Source: Ectopseudomonas mendocina (GTDB lineage: Bacteria > Pseudomonadota > Gammaproteobacteria > Pseudomonadales > Pseudomonadaceae). From it: a DNA stretch of 64,000 nt. Position numbers and translations under genes: made by a program. Numbering within the stretch: position 1 is the stretch's first letter; each line of letters begins with the position of its first letter. The DNA lies in NCBI RefSeq assembly GCF_016008875.1, contig NZ_JADTQG010000010.1, positions 62,001 to 126,000 of the forward strand, in the 5' to 3' direction. The notes below the pieces were generated by a model, which was given only the letters and a program-made list of their open reading frames with translations, had not been told where the DNA came from and did no database searches. Below, piece by piece: positions 40,620-53,793 of this stretch.

Positions 40620-40684
40620 GTAGGGTGCGCCATGCACACCGAGCAGGCCGTTGATAACCTCGCGGTGTGCACGGCGCACCCTAC
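40620..40684. repeat. 22-bp inverted repeat between pvdL and pvdH (REP-like or terminator)
   Basis: GTAGGGTGCGCCATGCACACCG (40620-40641) and its reverse complement (40663-40684) match at 21 of 22 bases around a 21-base spacer. There is no T run. It lies just after the pvdL stop and before the pvdH promoter, so it would separate the two transcripts. The sequence type looks like a dispersed Pseudomonas palindromic repeat. Confidence 0.7.
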
Positions 40685-40698
40685 CCGGGACACCTCGG

Positions 40699-43600
40699 CT
40701 ACAGCTCCTCCAACCGCGCCATCAAATCGCTCAGGCGGCTGGCCTTTTGCTCGCTGATCGCGCTCGTTTCCAGCGACTCGATATATCTCGCCAGTTCCTC
40801 CACCGTGCTGCACTCGAACATCGCCCGTAGCGGCACGTTGCGCTGCAAGGCCTTCTGCACACGCGAGGCGATCTGCGTGGCCAGCAGCGAATGCCCGCCC
40901 AGTTCGAAGAAATTGTCGAACACACCGACCCGCTCCACCTTGAGCACTTCGGCCCAGATCTGCGCCAGGGTCTGCTCCAGTTCGTTGCGCGGCGCCTGGT
41001 AGGCCTGGTTCTGCAACTGGCCGATCTCCAGCGCCGGCAGCGCCTTGCGATCCAGCTTGCCGTTGGCGTTGAGCGGCATCCGCTCCAGCACCCGCCAGTG
41101 CAGCGGCACCATGTAGTCCGGCAGTTCGCTGCGCAGTTGCTGCTTGATCGCTTCGAACCAGGCGCCCTGCTCCACCACCAGGCTGGCTGGCGAGGCATCG
41201 GCGAAGCGCTGCGCATCGGTCGGCACCAGATAGCCCACCAGGTACTTGCCGCTCGGCCCCTCCTGCACCGCTACCGCCGCTTCGCGCACATCCGCCCGCT
41301 CGTGCAGGCGCGCCTCGATCTCGCCCAACTCGATGCGGAAGCCGCGGATCTTCACCTGATGGTCGATGCGCCCGACGTACTCCAGCACGCCATCGGCCCG
41401 CCGCCGCGCCAGGTCGCCGGTGCGGTACAGGCGCTCGCCCGCCGCACCGAACGGGTGCGGCACGAAGGCCTGCGCGCTGCGCAGCGGGTCGCCGACATAG
41501 CCACGGCCGACGCCGCTGCCGGCTACGCACAGCTCGCCCACGGCGCCCAGCGGCACCAGTTCGAAACTATCGCCGGGGCTGAGCAGGTAGAGGCGGTTGT
41601 TGTCGGTGGGGCTGCCGATCGGCAGGTAGCTGCCCTCGGTGGAGGCCAGGTCGACGCGGAAGAACGCCACGTCGTCGGAACACTCCGCCGGGCCGTAGGC
41701 GTTGACCAGGCCAATCTGTGGGTAGCGCAACAGCCACTGCCGCGCCAGTTCAGGCGCCATCGCCTCGCCGGTGGGCAGCATCCAGCGCAGGCCATCCAGC
41801 GCCTGCTGCTCTTCGGCGAGCATGCCCTGGATCAGCGACGGCACGCTTTCCAGTACCGTGATGCCCTGTTCGCGCACGTGCGCCAGCAGGCCCTGCGGAT
41901 CATGGGCGATGGCGTTCGGCACGATGGCCACGCGGCCGCCGAACAACGGCGCGGCGAGGAACTGCCAGACCGAGATGTCGAAGCTCTGCGAGGCGGTCTG
42001 GGCGATCACGTCGCCTTCATCCAACGCCAGGTAGGGCACCTTGCTCAACTGGTTGTTGAGCATCCCCGCCTGCTCCACCATCACGCCCTTGGGCAGGCCG
42101 GTGGAGCCGGAGGTGTAGATCACGTAGGCCAGGTTGTCCGGGCCGCTGTAGACCTGCGGATCGTGCTCGGCGCCCTCGCCCTGCTGGATTTCGTCCCACA
42201 CCAGCAGGCGTGGACGATAGGCGCAGCCCAGTTCGTCGAACAGCACCAGTGCCTGTTCGCGGCAGGCCTGGGTGCAGACCAGCAGCGGCGTGCGGCTCAG
42301 CTCGACGATGCGGGTCAGGCGCGAGGTCGCATGGCCGGGGTCGAGCGGCAGGTAGCCGGCGCCGGCCTTGAAGCTGCCGACCATCATGCCCAGCAGCTCC
42401 AGCCCGCGCTCGGCCAGCAGTGCCACTGGCTGGTCGAGACCGACCCCGGCCGCGACCAGCGCATGACCCAGACGGTTGGCCCGACGGTTCAGCTCGGCGT
42501 AGCTCCACTGCCGATCCAGGCAACTGGCGGCGATGCGCTCGGGATACGCCGCCACCCGCGCCTCGAACAGCCGCACATAGCCCTGCTCCAGCGGGTAGTC
42601 GCGCTCGCTGCGGTTGCAGTCGTCGAGCAGGAAATGGCGTTCCTCCTCGCCCAGCAGCGGCAGTTGCGCCACGTCCTCATGGAAGCCGTCGGCCAGGGCC
42701 AGCAGCAGGCGCTTGAACTCGCCGAGCAGGCGCTCGATGGTCGCCGCCTCGAAGTAGCGCTGGTCATAGGACAGGTGCAGGCCGAGGTCGTCGCCCGGAT
42801 AGCAGACCACGGTGAGCGGGAAGTTGGTGTGGGTGCGCCCGGAGTCGGAACTGGCGTTCAGGCTCTGCGCGCGATCCAGCACCGAGACTTCCACCGGCGC
42901 GTTCTCGAACACGAACAGACTGTCGAACAGCGGCTGGCCCTTGGGCAGCTCGCTGCTCTCTTGGATCGCCACCAGCGGCAGGTGCTCATGCTCGCGCAGT
43001 TCCAGGTTGCGCTCGAACAAGTGCGTGAGCCACTCGCGCACCGTGCAAGGCTGGCCGGCAGCGGGCAATTGCACACGCAGCGGGATGCTGTTGATGAACA
43101 GGCCGACGGTGCGCTGCATCTGCGGCATGTCCAGCGGGCGCCCGGCCACGGTGACGCCGAACAGCACGTCACGCTCGCCGCTGTAACGGTGCAGGGTCAG
43201 CGCCCAGGCGGCCTGGGCGAAGGTGTTGACGGTGAGCTGGTGGCGCTGCGCCAGTTCACGCAGACGTGCGCCCTCGCTGGCATCCAGACGCGTATAGCGG
43301 TCGCCGACGATCATCCCGCCGCTGTCGCCGGCATGCTCGCGCAGCAATGGGCGGTCGCTGGGGATCGGCGTCGGCCGCTCGAAGCCACGCAGCGTCTCGC
43401 CCCACCAGTGCCGCGACTGCTGCAGATCCTGACGCTGCAGCCAGGCGATGTAGTCGCGGTAGCGTGGCGGCGTCGCCAGGTTGGCCGCGCGTCCTTCACA
43501 GAGGGCACTGTAGACCTCGAAGAAGTCGTTCATCAGCAGGCCACGGCACCAGGCATCGATGAGAATGTGGTGGTTGCTCATCATGAACCAGTAGCGCGCC

Positions 43601-46600
43601 TGGCCCAGACGGATCAGGCGCAGGTGGAACGGCGGATCCTTGAGCAGCTCGAAACCGGCCTCACGCTCGCGCTTGTGCAGGCTTTGCAGACGCGCTTCGT
43701 GGCCCTCCTCGGGTAGCTCGCTCCAGTCGAGGAACTCGATGCGCACCCGCCCCGGCTTGTGGATCACCTGCAGCATGGTCTCACCAGTGTTCCACACGAA
43801 GGACGCTCGCAGCGCCTCATGGCGGGCGACCACCGCCTGCCAGGCAGCGGCGAAACGCTCGGGGTCGAGTTCGCTGTCGATGCGGTAGCGATCCTGCATG
43901 TAGTAGATGCCGGTGCCCGGCTCCAGCAGGGTGTGCAGCAGCAAGCCCTCCTGCATCGGCGTCAGCGGGTAGACGTCCTCGATCTCGCTGGCCGGCACCG
44001 TCAAGGCATCCAACTGGGCCTGGGTGAGTTGCGCCAGGGGGAAGTCGGACGGAGTCAGGCCACCGGCGCCGTCCTCCAGGCAATGGCCGATCAGCGCCTG
44101 CAACTCGTCGAGGTAGGCTTGCGCCAGCGCCTCCACCGTCTGCGCGGCATAACGCTCGCGGCTGTAAGTCCAGCGCAGCAGCAGTTCGCCGCCGTAGACC
44201 TGGCCATCGACGCTCAGCTCGTTGGGCAGTGGCGCCTGCTCGTCGTGGATCGGCCCGGTGGGCTGATCCAGCGGCTGGAACAGGGCGTCGGCGAAGCTCT
44301 GGTCGAACTGGCCAAGGTAGTTGAAGGTAATCCGCGCCTGCGGCAACGCCGCCATCGCCTGGCGCAACGTCGGTTCGGCCAGATGGCGCAGCACGCCATG
44401 GCCGAGGCCCTTGTGCGGCACCGCGCGCAGTTGCTCCTTGATCGCCTTGATCGACTCGCCCGGCGTCTGCGCCGGGGTCAGGCGCAGCGGGTAGGCGCTG
44501 GTGAACCAGCCGACGCTACGGGTCAGGTCGATCTCATCGAACAGCGCTTCGCGACCGTGGCCCTCCAGTTGCACCAGAGCCGAGGGCTGCCCCGTCCAAC
44601 GGCACAACACGCGCGCCAGCGCGGTCAGCAGCAGGTCACCGACCTGGGTGCGGTAGGCCGCCGGCGCCTGTTGCAGCAACTGCTGGGTACGCTGCGCATC
44701 CAGGCGCAGGCTGACCGTGGCCGCCACGGCCTCGCGGTTGCTGCCCTGCGGATGGTCGCAAGGCCAGTCCCCATGATCGCTGCCGAGCTGGGTCTGCCAC
44801 CAGAGCAGTTCCTCGCGCAGCGACTCGCTGCCGGCATAGGCTTGCAAACGCGCGGCCCAATCGCGCAGGGCACTGGTCTTGGCCGGCAGCGTCGGCGCCT
44901 GGCCAGCGGCCAGTTGCCGATAGCTCTGCTGCAGGTCTTCCAGCAGGATGCGCCAGGACACGCCGTCCACCACCAGGTGATGGATCGCCAGCAGCAGGCG
45001 TTGTTCGCCCGTCGTCTCGTTGTCCACCAGCACTGCGCGCAACAGCGGCCCGCGTTCGAGGTCGAGGCTGCGCTGGGCCTTGGCGAACAGCTCGGTACAG
45101 GCGTCGAAGGACTGCACCCGTTCCTGCCAGAGCAGCTCCTGTTCCTGCGGCGGACGATGGGTCGCCTGCCAACCCTCCGCGCTCTGGCGGAAGCTCAGGC
45201 GCAGGGTATCGTGCTGTTCGACCAGCCGCTGTAGCGCCTGGCCCAGCAGCGCCGGGTCGAGCGCCTGCTGTGGCTGCAGCAGTACGGACTGGTTCCAGTG
45301 CTCGCGGCGCGCCAGCGGCAGGTCGAAGAACCAGTGCTGGATCGGCGTCAGCGCGCTATCGCCCTGCAATGGCCCCTGTTCGGCCTGCTGCACCAGGCTG
45401 TGCTGGGCGACGGCGGCGAGGCTCTGCACGGTCTGGTGCTGGAACAGGTCACGCGGGCTGAAGTGGATGCCAAGCTGGCGCGCGCGACTGACCACCTGGA
45501 TCGACAGGATCGAATCGCCACCCAGCTCGAAGAAGTTGTCGCCAAGGCCGACCTGCTCGACGTTGAGCACCTCGCGCCAGATGCCGGCAATCTGCTGCTC
45601 CAGCAGGCTGCGCGGCGCCTCGAAGGCCTGCCGCCCCTGCGCCGGATCGGGCGCCGGCAGCGCGCGGCGGTCGAGCTTGCCGTTGGCGGTCAGCGGCAGG
45701 CTGGCGAGCAGCAGTACGTGCGTCGGCACCATGTAGTCCGGCAGTTGCTGCCTGAGCTGCGCCTTCAGCGCCTCACGCCATTGGGCCTGAGCCGTCTCGT
45801 CCTGCTCGGCCACCTCCGTGCTGACGTAAGCGACCAACTGCTTGCCACTGGGGCTGTCGATGGCCAGGACAACGGCCTCACGCACCTGGGCATACGCCTG
45901 CAGGCGCGCCTCGATCTCGCCCAGCTCGATACGGAACCCACGGATTTTCACCTGATGGTCGATGCGACCGACATATTCCACCTGGCCGTCATCACACAGG
46001 CGCACCAGATCGCCGGTGCGGTACAGGCGCCCGGCGCCGAAGGGGTCGGGCACGAAGCGCTCGGCGGTCAGGCCAGGACGCTGGTGGTAACCACGCGCCA
46101 GGCCAACGCCGCCGACATACAGCTCGCCCGTGGCACCTGGCGGCACCAGGGCCAGGTCGGCATCGAGGATATAGGCGACGCGCGCGCCGACCACGCTGCC
46201 GATGGGCACGCTGGCCGCGCCCTCTGCCAGCGTCTCGGGCGCCAGGCTGGCCAGCGGCATCACCACCGTCTCGGTCGGCCCGTAGGCGTTGAAGAACTGC
46301 TCCGGCGTGAAGGCCTGGCGAATGCGCTGCAGGTGCTCGACGGTCAGCGCCTCGCCGCCGGTGATGCACAGGCGCACCGGCAGTTGCCGCCCCTGGCTCT
46401 GCAACCACTGGGCAAGCTGGCTGCCGTAGCTGGGGGTGAAACCGAGGATGCTCACGCCCTGCTCCTGAATCAGCCCGCAGATTTCCTCCGCGCCCCACTG
46501 GCCCTGGGCACGCAACACCACGCGCGCGCCACACAGCAGCGGCGCCAGCAGGCGTTCGCTGGCGGCGTCGAAGTTGATCGAATAGAAGTGCAGTTCGCAG

Positions 46601-49600
46601 TCGCAAGCGCGCATGCCGAAGCGCTCGATCACCGCCTGGCAGTGCATGGCGATCTCGCCATGGGACACCACCACGCCCTTGGGCTGGCCGGTGGAGCCGG
46701 AAGTGTAGATCAGGTAGGCCTGATGCTCTGGCCCGCTGCTCGGCGGCAGCGGCGTGGCATCCTCTGCGCCCAGCGCCGGGCCGTCTTCTTCCAGGCACCA
46801 GCGCGCGACCCCGGCCGGCAACTCGCCCAGCGCCTCGAACAAGGCAGCATGGCTGAGCAACAGGCGCACGCCGCTGTCCTCGATCATGTAGTGCAGGCGC
46901 TCCAGCGGGTACTCCGGGTCGAGCGGCACATAGGCGCCGCCGGCCTTGAGGATCGCCAGCAGGCCGACCACCATCTCCAGCGAGCGCTCCAGAGCCAGGC
47001 CGACCCGTACTTCCGGCCCGACACCCTGGCGGCGCAGGACGCGCGCCAGGCGGTTGGCACGCTGCTCCAGCTCGGCGTAGCTGAGGGTCTGCCCGGCGAA
47101 GGTCAAGGCCGGCGTCTGTGGCGTGGCCGCCGCGCGGGCGGCGAAGAGCCCATGAATGGTTTCATGCAGGCCCGCTTCAGCGGTTTCACCCGCCAGACTG
47201 GCAAGCAGGCGGCCCTGCTCGTCGCCCCCCAGCAGCGGCAATTCGGCCAGGCGCTGCTGCGGCGCGTCGATCATCGCCGCCAGCAGGTTCTGCCAATGCC
47301 GGGCCATCCGCGCGATGCGCGGCTCATCGAACAGGTCGGTGCTGTAGGTCAGGCAGCAACCGAGGCGCTGATCGAGATCGGTGACCTCCAGGTTGAGGTC
47401 GAACTTGGTCGCGCGCGCATCGTTGGCGATGTATTCGACGGTCATCCCGGCCAGTTGCCGGGTCTGCTGAAACTCCCAGCGCTGCACGTTGCACATCACC
47501 TGGAACAACGGGTTGTAGGCGCTGCTACGTGGCGGCTGCAAGGCCTCGACCAGGTGATCGAAGGGCAGATCCTGATGCGACTGGCCGTCGATCACGGTCT
47601 GCCGCACCTGCTCCAGCAGCTCTTCGACGCGCATCTGCCCGTCGAGCTGGCAGCGCAGCACCTGGGTGTTGAGGAAAGCGCCGATCAGCCCTTCGCTTTC
47701 CGGGCGGATGCGGTTGGCCACGGGCGCACCGATACGCAGATCCTGCTGGCCGCTGTAGCGGTAGAGCAAGGTCGCCAAGGTGGCGGTCATGGTCATGAAC
47801 AGGGTCAGCCCGTGCGCGGCATTGAAGCGGCGCACGCGCTCGGCCAGCTCCGGGGCGAGATCGAAGCGATACAGCTCGCCCTGGTGGCTCTGCACCGGCG
47901 GTCGCGGGCGATCACTGGGCAGCTCCAACAGCGGATGTTCGTGGCCCAGCTTGGCCTGCCAGTAATCGAGCTGACGCTGGCCTTCGCCGGCCTCCAGCCA
48001 CTCGCGCTGCCAGACGCTGTAGTCCAGGTATTGCACCGGCAACGGCGGCAAGGGCGACTCGCGGTCGTCGAGGAAGGCTTCGTAGAGTGCGCTCAGCTCA
48101 CGGGCGAAGATGTCCATGGCCCAGCCTTCGGTGACGATATGGTGCAGGGTCACCACCAGGTAATGTTCGTGCTCGGCCATCTTCACCAGGCACACGCGCA
48201 GCAACGGCCCCTGTTCGAGGTCGAAGGGGCGGTGCGCCTCGTGGTCGGCGAACGTCTGCAAGCGCTGCTGGCGGCTGGCGCGATCCAGGGCGGAGAAGTC
48301 CTGCCAGTCCATGCGTACCCTGCCGTCGCCATGCACGCGCTGCAGCGGCACGCCGTCGATGCTGGGGAAGGTGGTACGCAGGGTTTCGTGGCGCTGCACC
48401 AGGGCCTGCAAGGCGGCCTCGAAGCGCGCCACGTCCAGCGGCCCGCTCAGCCGCGCCAGGCCGCCGACGTTATAGGCCGGGCTGTCCGGCTCCAGTTGCC
48501 AGAGGAACCACATGCGCTGCTGCGAGTAAGACAGCGGCACCGGCTGTGCGCGGTCGATACGACGGATCGCACCCTGGCTGTCGCCCTGGCCGCTGGCCTG
48601 GAGCTGGCTTACCTGCTCGGCGAAGGCTTGCAGTTCGCTGGCCTCGAACAGCACGCGCAGCGGCAGCTCGACGTCGCAGGCCTGGCGGATACGCGAAACG
48701 ATCTGCGTCGCCAGCAGGGAATGGCCGCCCAGCTCGAAGAAATCATCGCGCAGGCCGATGCGCGGCAAGCCCAGCACTTCGCCCCAGATCGCAGCGATGC
48801 GCCGCTGCAGCTCAGTCTGCGGCTCGACATGCTCGCGCTGCTGCCACACCGGCTCGGGCAGCGCGCGCAGGTCGAGCTTGCCGCTGGGCCCTAGAGGCAT
48901 CTGTGCCAGGCGCATCAACTGCGCCGGCACCATGTAGTCCGGCAATTCGGCCTGCAACGCGGCACGCAAGCGCGCGCTCTGCTCGCCTTCTGCCTCGGCG
49001 AGTGCCGAACTGGTGTAGTAGCCCAGCAACTGGCTGCCAGCCAGGCCCTGGCGCAGCACCACCACCGCCTGGGCCACGCCGGGCTGGGCCAGCAGGCGCG
49101 CCTGGATTTCCTCCAGCTCGATACGGAAGCCACGCAGCTTCACCTGCTGGTCGAGGCGGCCGAGGTATTCCAGCACGCCGTCGGCGCTCCAGCGCACGCG
49201 GTCACCGCTGCGGTACAGCCGCTGCCCATCGCTAGAGAACGGGTCGGCAACGAAACGCTCGGCAGTCAGGCCAGGACGCCCCAGGTAGCCACGGGCCAGG
49301 CCCAGGCCGCCGATGCACAGTTCGCCGGGCACACCGACCGGCAGCGGATTCAACTCGCCATCCAGCACCCGGCAGATCACGTTGCCCAGCGGACGGCCAA
49401 CTGGCGAACGTGCGCCATCCTGCGCCTGGCAGTGCCAATGGGTGACGTTGATCGCCGTTTCGGTCGGCCCGTAACGGTTATGCAGGGCCACGCCCGGCAG
49501 GCGCTGCAGCGTACGATCACGCAAGGCCGCCGGCAGCGCCTCACCACCGGAGAACAGGCGGCGCAGGCTGGTGCATTCAGCCACGCCAGGTTCGTCGATG

Positions 49601-52600
49601 AACAGTTGCAGCAATGGCGGAACGAAGTGCAGCGTGGTCACGCCGAACTGCCGCACCCGTTGCAACAGACGCGCCGGATCACGGTGTTCGCCAAGCGCGG
49701 CGAGTACCAGCCGGCAGCCCGTGATCAGCGGCCAGAAGCACTCCCACACGGACACGTCGAAGCTCACCGGCGCCTTCTGCAGCAGCACGTCGTCGCTGCC
49801 AAGGGCGTAGGTCGCCTGCATCCATTGCAGGCGTTCGGCCAACGCCGCGTGGGTATTGCCGACGCCCTTGGGCTGGCCGGTGGAGCCAGAGGTGTAGATC
49901 ACGTAGGCCAGGTTGTCGCCGTGCAAACGCAGGCCGGGGGCGCTGCTTGGCCAGGCGTCGAGGCGCAGGTTGTCCAGGCAGATCGCTGTCACGCCATCGA
50001 CCCTGGGCAGACGCTCGAACAGATGCGCCTGGGTCAACAACAGTTCAGCCCCGCAGTCGGCCAGCATGTAGGCCAGACGCTCGGCGGGATAATCCACATC
50101 CAGCGGCACGTAGGCGCCACCGGCCTTGATGATGGCCAGCAGGCCCACCAGCAGTTGCGGCGAACGCTCGGCGCAGATGGCCACGCGCACATCGGGGCCG
50201 ACGCCCTTGTCGCGCAGGTAGTGGGCCAGACGGTTGGCGCGGGCGTGCAGTTCGGCATAGTCGAGGCTGCCGCCATCCCACTGCAGGGCGACGCGCTCGG
50301 CAGCCAGCGGCAGTTGCCGTTCCAGCAGCTCGGGCAGCCAGACGCGCGCTGGCTCGCAGGGCGCACTGCCCCAGGCCTGCAACCGCGCGGCCTGCTCGGC
50401 ATCGACCAGAGCGATATCGCCCAGGCAGAGCTGCGGGTCGTCCACCACCTGGCGTAGCAGGGCCAGGTATTGCGCGGCGAAACGCTGGATGCTGGCCGGC
50501 TCGAACAGATCGGCGGCGTAGTCGAAGTTCAGGGTCAGGCGACCACGGGCGTCCTCCTCGCTCTGCAACTGCAGGTCGAACTTGGCTTCGCGGCTGTGCC
50601 AGGGCAGCTCATCGGCGAGCAGACCAGGCAGCCGGCGCAGCACGGAGAGGTCGCGCTGCTGGTGGTTGAACAGCACCTGGAACAGTTGACCGCCCTGGCC
50701 GCAGGCCTCGAGCACCTGATCGAATGGCAGATCCTGATTGGCCTGCGCGCCCAGGGTCGCTTCGCGCGCCTCGCCAAGCAGCACGGCGAAGGGTTGCCGC
50801 GCCTGCGGCGCCGCGCGCAGCACCAGGGTATTGATGAAGAAGCCGACCAGCCCCTGGGTTTCCAGGCGCTGACGGTTGGCGCTGGGCACGCCGATGCGGA
50901 TGTCGTGTTGCCCGCTGTGGCGATGCAACAGCGCCTGGAAGGCCGCCAGCAAGCACATGAAAAGGCTGGCGTCATGATCCAGCGGGACTTCGCGGATGGC
51001 CCGTGCCAGGTCGTCGTCAACGCGCAGGCTGTAGCGCGCGGCCGGGGATGCCTGGCTGGCGCGGCGCGGATGGTCAGTGGTCAGTTCCAGTATGGGTGCG
51101 TCGCTGCCCAGTTGCTCACGCCAGTAGGCCAGTTGCCGGGTGCCCTCGCCCGCCTCCAGCCACTGGCGCTGCCAACTGGCGAACTCGGCGTAATGCAGCG
51201 CCAACGGCGCCAGGTTCGCCGGCTGGCCGCCACAGGCCTCGGCATACAGGCGCGCGAACTCATCCAATAGCAGGTTCAACGACCAACCATCGGCGACGAT
51301 ATGGTGCAGGGTGACCCAGAGCTGGTGCTCCTGCTCATCCAGGCGCACCAGGCTGACCCGCAGCAACGGGTCATGCTCCAGGTCGAACGGCTGCCGCGCC
51401 TCGACCTCACGCTGCTGCGTGGCTGCCTCGTCACGCTCGCCTGCCGCCAGCCCAGAGAGATCGATCCGTTGCCAGGCGAATTCGCCCTGCGCCTCGATAC
51501 GTTGCAGGGCCACGCCATCACGTTCGAGAAAACGCGTGCGCAACGCCTCGTGACGCTCGACCAGGCGCTGGAAACTGGCGCGCAGGGCCACCTCGTCCAG
51601 CTCGCCGCGCAGACGCAGACCACCGGGAATGTTGTAGGCGGCGCTCTGCGGATCGATCTGCCAGGTCAGCCACAGACGCTGCTGGGCCGCCGACTGCGGC
51701 AGATCGATGCCACGCGGCAGCTGTGCTATCGGTGCCTGTGGCGCAGCCCCTTCGGCCAACTGCTGGGCGACTGTCGCGGCGAAGGCCTGCAGGGTCGGCG
51801 CCTCGAATAACTGGCGCAACTCGACGGCGACGCCGAGACGAGCACGCACCTGTGCAACCACCTGAGCGGCGGCGATGGAGTTGCCACCGAGCAGGAAGAA
51901 ATGGTCGCGTGGCGCAACCGCTGGCACGCCGAGTTGCGCCTTCCAGATCTCGCCGATGCGCGCCAGCAGCGCATCGTCGGTGGGGGCCGCAATGCTCTGC
52001 TCTGTCACATCCAGGCCAGGGAATACGGCGTAGCTGTCCAGGCTGCCATCCTCCAGGCGCAGGCGGCAGGCCGAGCGCTGCAGCTTGCCGCTGGAAGTCT
52101 TGGGCAAGGCGCCGGGATTGAGCAGCACCACCACCTGTGGCGCTTGCTGGTAAGCCTCGGCCACGGCCTGGCGGATCGAGTCGATCAGCTCGCCGGCGGG
52201 CACCGACTTCTGCACGCCACGGCCAATCTCGGCGGCGATACCGATGCCCTCCTCGCCGTCGACCTTGACCGCGAAGGCCGCGACCCGCCCCTTGCGCACC
52301 GCAGCCACCTCGGTTTCCACCGTGCGCTCGATGTCCTGCGGGTAGAGGTTGTGGCCACGGACGATCAGCATGTCCTTGAGGCGGCCAGTGACATACAGCT
52401 CGCCACCGCGGACGAAACCCAGGTCGCCCGTGCGCAGCCAGGTACGGCCAGCGCGCTCGACGAAGGTCTTGGCCGTGGCCTCGGGATTGCGCCAGTAGCC
52501 GTGGGCGATGCTCGGCCCGGCGGCCCAGATTTCGCCGACACGATCATCCTCCAACACCTCGCCGCTGGCCGCGTCGACGATCGACACCGCGTGCTCGGGC

Positions 52601-53724
52601 TGGCTGCGGCCACAGCACATCAACACGCTGTCCGTGCCGCTGGCAATCTGGTTGCGCGCCAGCGCCTGGCCATCCACCGTCAACGCGCCGATGCCCTGCC
52701 CCCGCTGGCCACCCGTGACGAACAGGGTCGCCTCGGCCAGGCCGTAGCAGGCGAAGAAACTCGATGCCTGGAAACGGCTGGCGGCGAACTTCTCGGCGAA
52801 ATGCTGCAGGCTGTCCTGACGGATCGGCTCGGAACCGGAATACGCGACCCGCCAACGGCTCAGATCGAGATTGGCCAGCGCCGACTCGGCCACTCGTTCG
52901 CTGCACAGGCGGTAGGCGAAATCCGGCCCGCCACTGATGGTGCCGCCATAGCGACTGACCGCCTCCAACCAGCGCAACGGCCTAGCCAGGAAATACTGCG
53001 GCGACATCAGCACACAAGGGATGCCGCTGAAGATCGGCTGCAACAGCCCGCCGATCAGGCCCATGTCGTGGTAGAGCGGCAACCAACTGACGATCACGTC
53101 ATCCTCGCCGATGCCGAAGCCGCGACGGATCAGCACCTCGTTGGCGACCAGGTTGCCATGACTGACCTGCACGCCCTTGGGCAACGCTGTGGAGCCGGAG
53201 GTGTACTGCAGGAAGGCGATGTGCTCGCCGCTCAGCAGCGGCTCGCGCCAGTCAGCGGCAATGGCCGCATCGAGCTCATCGACGCACAGCAGGTGCGGGA
53301 CGCCCGTAGCGGGCAGCGCGTCGTGCAACTGCGCCAGCGGCTCGCGCAAGTCGGCGGTGGTCAGGATCAGACGTGGCTCGGCATCGTCGATGATCGACAG
53401 CAGGCGCTGCTGATGATGGCGACGCGCCGACTCCGGCGGATAGGCCGGCACCGCGATCACCCCGGCGTACAGGCAACCGAAGAATGCCGCGACATAGTCC
53501 GGGCCACTCGGGAACAGCAGCACAGCCCGGTCACCCGGTTCGGTGCGCGCTTGCAAGGCGGCAGCAATCGCACGCGCACGCTGATCCAGTTCGGCATAGT
53601 TGAGCAACACCCCTTCGCCGTCATCCTCGGCGAGAAAACGCAGCGCCAGGCGCTCGGGCGTCAGCTCGGCACGGCGACGCAAAGCCTGAACCAAAGTGGT
53701 GGGGGTATCGAATGCATCCATCAT
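40699..53724 (-). CDS. pvdL: PvdL, chromophore NRPS: FAAL-T-C-A(Glu)-T-C-A(Tyr)-T-E-C-A(Dab)-T
   Basis: The 4341-residue protein is practically the same length as P. aeruginosa PvdL. It starts with an acyl-AMP ligase domain (about 1-570; [11 protein letters not shown] near 185) and a T domain (GGNS near 611), which load the fatty acyl starter. C HHIVADG near 809, A near 1281, T near 1667; C HHIVTEG near 1865, A near 2345, T GGDS near 2735, epimerisation near 2918; [10 protein letters not shown] near 3386, A near 3874, T near 4279. A-domain residues read DVWHFGRIN, DAEGIGAVM and DIWELTADD. By position and conservation in PvdL these take Glu, Tyr (to D-Tyr) and Dab, the chromophore precursors. 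It is downstream of pvdG with a 69-bp gap and no promoter in between, so it is probably co-transcribed. Composition is higher in GC than fpvA, as expected for the conserved half of a pyoverdine locus. Confidence 0.96.
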   Translation of the reverse strand: MMDAFDTPTTLVQALRRRAELTPERLALRFLAEDDGEGVLLNYAELDQRARAIAAALQARTEPGDRAVLLFPSGPDYVAAFFGCLYAGVIAVPAYPPESARRHHQQRLLSIIDDAEPRLILTTADLREPLAQLHDALPATGVPHLLCVDELDAAIAADWREPLLSGEHIAFLQYTSGSTALPKGVQVSHGNLVANEVLIRRGFGIGEDDVIVSWLPLYHDMGLIGGLLQPIFSGIPCVLMSPQYFLARPLRWLEAVSRYGGTISGGPDFAYRLCSERVAESALANLDLSRWRVAYSGSEPIRQDSLQHFAEKFAASRFQASSFFACYGLAEATLFVTGGQRGQGIGALTVDGQALARNQIASGTDSVLMCCGRSQPEHAVSIVDAASGEVLEDDRVGEIWAAGPSIAHGYWRNPEATAKTFVERAGRTWLRTGDLGFVRGGELYVTGRLKDMLIVRGHNLYPQDIERTVETEVAAVRKGRVAAFAVKVDGEEGIGIAAEIGRGVQKSVPAGELIDSIRQAVAEAYQQAPQVVVLLNPGALPKTSSGKLQRSACRLRLEDGSLDSYAVFPGLDVTEQSIAAPTDDALLARIGEIWKAQLGVPAVAPRDHFFLLGGNSIAAAQVVAQVRARLGVAVELRQLFEAPTLQAFAATVAQQLAEGAAPQAPIAQLPRGIDLPQSAAQQRLWLTWQIDPQSAAYNIPGGLRLRGELDEVALRASFQRLVERHEALRTRFLERDGVALQRIEAQGEFAWQRIDLSGLAAGERDEAATQQREVEARQPFDLEHDPLLRVSLVRLDEQEHQLWVTLHHIVADGWSLNLLLDEFARLYAEACGGQPANLAPLALHYAEFASWQRQWLEAGEGTRQLAYWREQLGSDAPILELTTDHPRRASQASPAARYSLRVDDDLARAIREVPLDHDASLFMCLLAAFQALLHRHSGQHDIRIGVPSANRQRLETQGLVGFFINTLVLRAAPQARQPFAVLLGEAREATLGAQANQDLPFDQVLEACGQGGQLFQVLFNHQQRDLSVLRRLPGLLADELPWHSREAKFDLQLQSEEDARGRLTLNFDYAADLFEPASIQRFAAQYLALLRQVVDDPQLCLGDIALVDAEQAARLQAWGSAPCEPARVWLPELLERQLPLAAERVALQWDGGSLDYAELHARANRLAHYLRDKGVGPDVRVAICAERSPQLLVGLLAIIKAGGAYVPLDVDYPAERLAYMLADCGAELLLTQAHLFERLPRVDGVTAICLDNLRLDAWPSSAPGLRLHGDNLAYVIYTSGSTGQPKGVGNTHAALAERLQWMQATYALGSDDVLLQKAPVSFDVSVWECFWPLITGCRLVLAALGEHRDPARLLQRVRQFGVTTLHFVPPLLQLFIDEPGVAECTSLRRLFSGGEALPAALRDRTLQRLPGVALHNRYGPTETAINVTHWHCQAQDGARSPVGRPLGNVICRVLDGELNPLPVGVPGELCIGGLGLARGYLGRPGLTAERFVADPFSSDGQRLYRSGDRVRWSADGVLEYLGRLDQQVKLRGFRIELEEIQARLLAQPGVAQAVVVLRQGLAGSQLLGYYTSSALAEAEGEQSARLRAALQAELPDYMVPAQLMRLAQMPLGPSGKLDLRALPEPVWQQREHVEPQTELQRRIAAIWGEVLGLPRIGLRDDFFELGGHSLLATQIVSRIRQACDVELPLRVLFEASELQAFAEQVSQLQASGQGDSQGAIRRIDRAQPVPLSYSQQRMWFLWQLEPDSPAYNVGGLARLSGPLDVARFEAALQALVQRHETLRTTFPSIDGVPLQRVHGDGRVRMDWQDFSALDRASRQQRLQTFADHEAHRPFDLEQGPLLRVCLVKMAEHEHYLVVTLHHIVTEGWAMDIFARELSALYEAFLDDRESPLPPLPVQYLDYSVWQREWLEAGEGQRQLDYWQAKLGHEHPLLELPSDRPRPPVQSHQGELYRFDLAPELAERVRRFNAAHGLTLFMTMTATLATLLYRYSGQQDLRIGAPVANRIRPESEGLIGAFLNTQVLRCQLDGQMRVEELLEQVRQTVIDGQSHQDLPFDHLVEALQPPRSSAYNPLFQVMCNVQRWEFQQTRQLAGMTVEYIANDARATKFDLNLEVTDLDQRLGCCLTYSTDLFDEPRIARMARHWQNLLAAMIDAPQQRLAELPLLGGDEQGRLLASLAGETAEAGLHETIHGLFAARAAATPQTPALTFAGQTLSYAELEQRANRLARVLRRQGVGPEVRVGLALERSLEMVVGLLAILKAGGAYVPLDPEYPLERLHYMIEDSGVRLLLSHAALFEALGELPAGVARWCLEEDGPALGAEDATPLPPSSGPEHQAYLIYTSGSTGQPKGVVVSHGEIAMHCQAVIERFGMRACDCELHFYSINFDAASERLLAPLLCGARVVLRAQGQWGAEEICGLIQEQGVSILGFTPSYGSQLAQWLQSQGRQLPVRLCITGGEALTVEHLQRIRQAFTPEQFFNAYGPTETVVMPLASLAPETLAEGAASVPIGSVVGARVAYILDADLALVPPGATGELYVGGVGLARGYHQRPGLTAERFVPDPFGAGRLYRTGDLVRLCDDGQVEYVGRIDHQVKIRGFRIELGEIEARLQAYAQVREAVVLAIDSPSGKQLVAYVSTEVAEQDETAQAQWREALKAQLRQQLPDYMVPTHVLLLASLPLTANGKLDRRALPAPDPAQGRQAFEAPRSLLEQQIAGIWREVLNVEQVGLGDNFFELGGDSILSIQVVSRARQLGIHFSPRDLFQHQTVQSLAAVAQHSLVQQAEQGPLQGDSALTPIQHWFFDLPLARREHWNQSVLLQPQQALDPALLGQALQRLVEQHDTLRLSFRQSAEGWQATHRPPQEQELLWQERVQSFDACTELFAKAQRSLDLERGPLLRAVLVDNETTGEQRLLLAIHHLVVDGVSWRILLEDLQQSYRQLAAGQAPTLPAKTSALRDWAARLQAYAGSESLREELLWWQTQLGSDHGDWPCDHPQGSNREAVAATVSLRLDAQRTQQLLQQAPAAYRTQVGDLLLTALARVLCRWTGQPSALVQLEGHGREALFDEIDLTRSVGWFTSAYPLRLTPAQTPGESIKAIKEQLRAVPHKGLGHGVLRHLAEPTLRQAMAALPQARITFNYLGQFDQSFADALFQPLDQPTGPIHDEQAPLPNELSVDGQVYGGELLLRWTYSRERYAAQTVEALAQAYLDELQALIGHCLEDGAGGLTPSDFPLAQLTQAQLDALTVPASEIEDVYPLTPMQEGLLLHTLLEPGTGIYYMQDRYRIDSELDPERFAAAWQAVVARHEALRASFVWNTGETMLQVIHKPGRVRIEFLDWSELPEEGHEARLQSLHKREREAGFELLKDPPFHLRLIRLGQARYWFMMSNHHILIDAWCRGLLMNDFFEVYSALCEGRAANLATPPRYRDYIAWLQRQDLQQSRHWWGETLRGFERPTPIPSDRPLLREHAGDSGGMIVGDRYTRLDASEGARLRELAQRHQLTVNTFAQAAWALTLHRYSGERDVLFGVTVAGRPLDMPQMQRTVGLFINSIPLRVQLPAAGQPCTVREWLTHLFERNLELREHEHLPLVAIQESSELPKGQPLFDSLFVFENAPVEVSVLDRAQSLNASSDSGRTHTNFPLTVVCYPGDDLGLHLSYDQRYFEAATIERLLGEFKRLLLALADGFHEDVAQLPLLGEEERHFLLDDCNRSERDYPLEQGYVRLFEARVAAYPERIAASCLDRQWSYAELNRRANRLGHALVAAGVGLDQPVALLAERGLELLGMMVGSFKAGAGYLPLDPGHATSRLTRIVELSRTPLLVCTQACREQALVLFDELGCAYRPRLLVWDEIQQGEGAEHDPQVYSGPDNLAYVIYTSGSTGLPKGVMVEQAGMLNNQLSKVPYLALDEGDVIAQTASQSFDISVWQFLAAPLFGGRVAIVPNAIAHDPQGLLAHVREQGITVLESVPSLIQGMLAEEQQALDGLRWMLPTGEAMAPELARQWLLRYPQIGLVNAYGPAECSDDVAFFRVDLASTEGSYLPIGSPTDNNRLYLLSPGDSFELVPLGAVGELCVAGSGVGRGYVGDPLRSAQAFVPHPFGAAGERLYRTGDLARRRADGVLEYVGRIDHQVKIRGFRIELGEIEARLHERADVREAAVAVQEGPSGKYLVGYLVPTDAQRFADASPASLVVEQGAWFEAIKQQLRSELPDYMVPLHWRVLERMPLNANGKLDRKALPALEIGQLQNQAYQAPRNELEQTLAQIWAEVLKVERVGVFDNFFELGGHSLLATQIASRVQKALQRNVPLRAMFECSTVEELARYIESLETSAISEQKASRLSDLMARLEEL

Positions 53725-53793
53725 GTCTTCACCTGCGCCGATTCAAGGCTTGCGGTCGGTTGATAGGGGAACCCGGGGGCACCGAGGAGCGGC

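Noticed and set aside
39069..40679. 536-codon minus-strand frame over pvdH
   Set aside because: It is a shifted frame of pvdH. The pvdH frame itself is intact with all aminotransferase motifs, so there is no frameshift.
40496..41530. Upstream extension of the pvdH frame
   Set aside because: The extra residues overlap pvdL on the same strand, have no family match, and the PvdS promoter and the palindrome lie between the two genes.
45298..48894. Very long open frames opposite the NRPS genes (for example this 1198-codon frame, also 40891-43716, 29261-31279 and 33269-35245, plus strand)
   Set aside because: They lie antisense to well-supported NRPS domains, show no family motifs and repeat with the modules. 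GC-rich codon use keeps these frames open.
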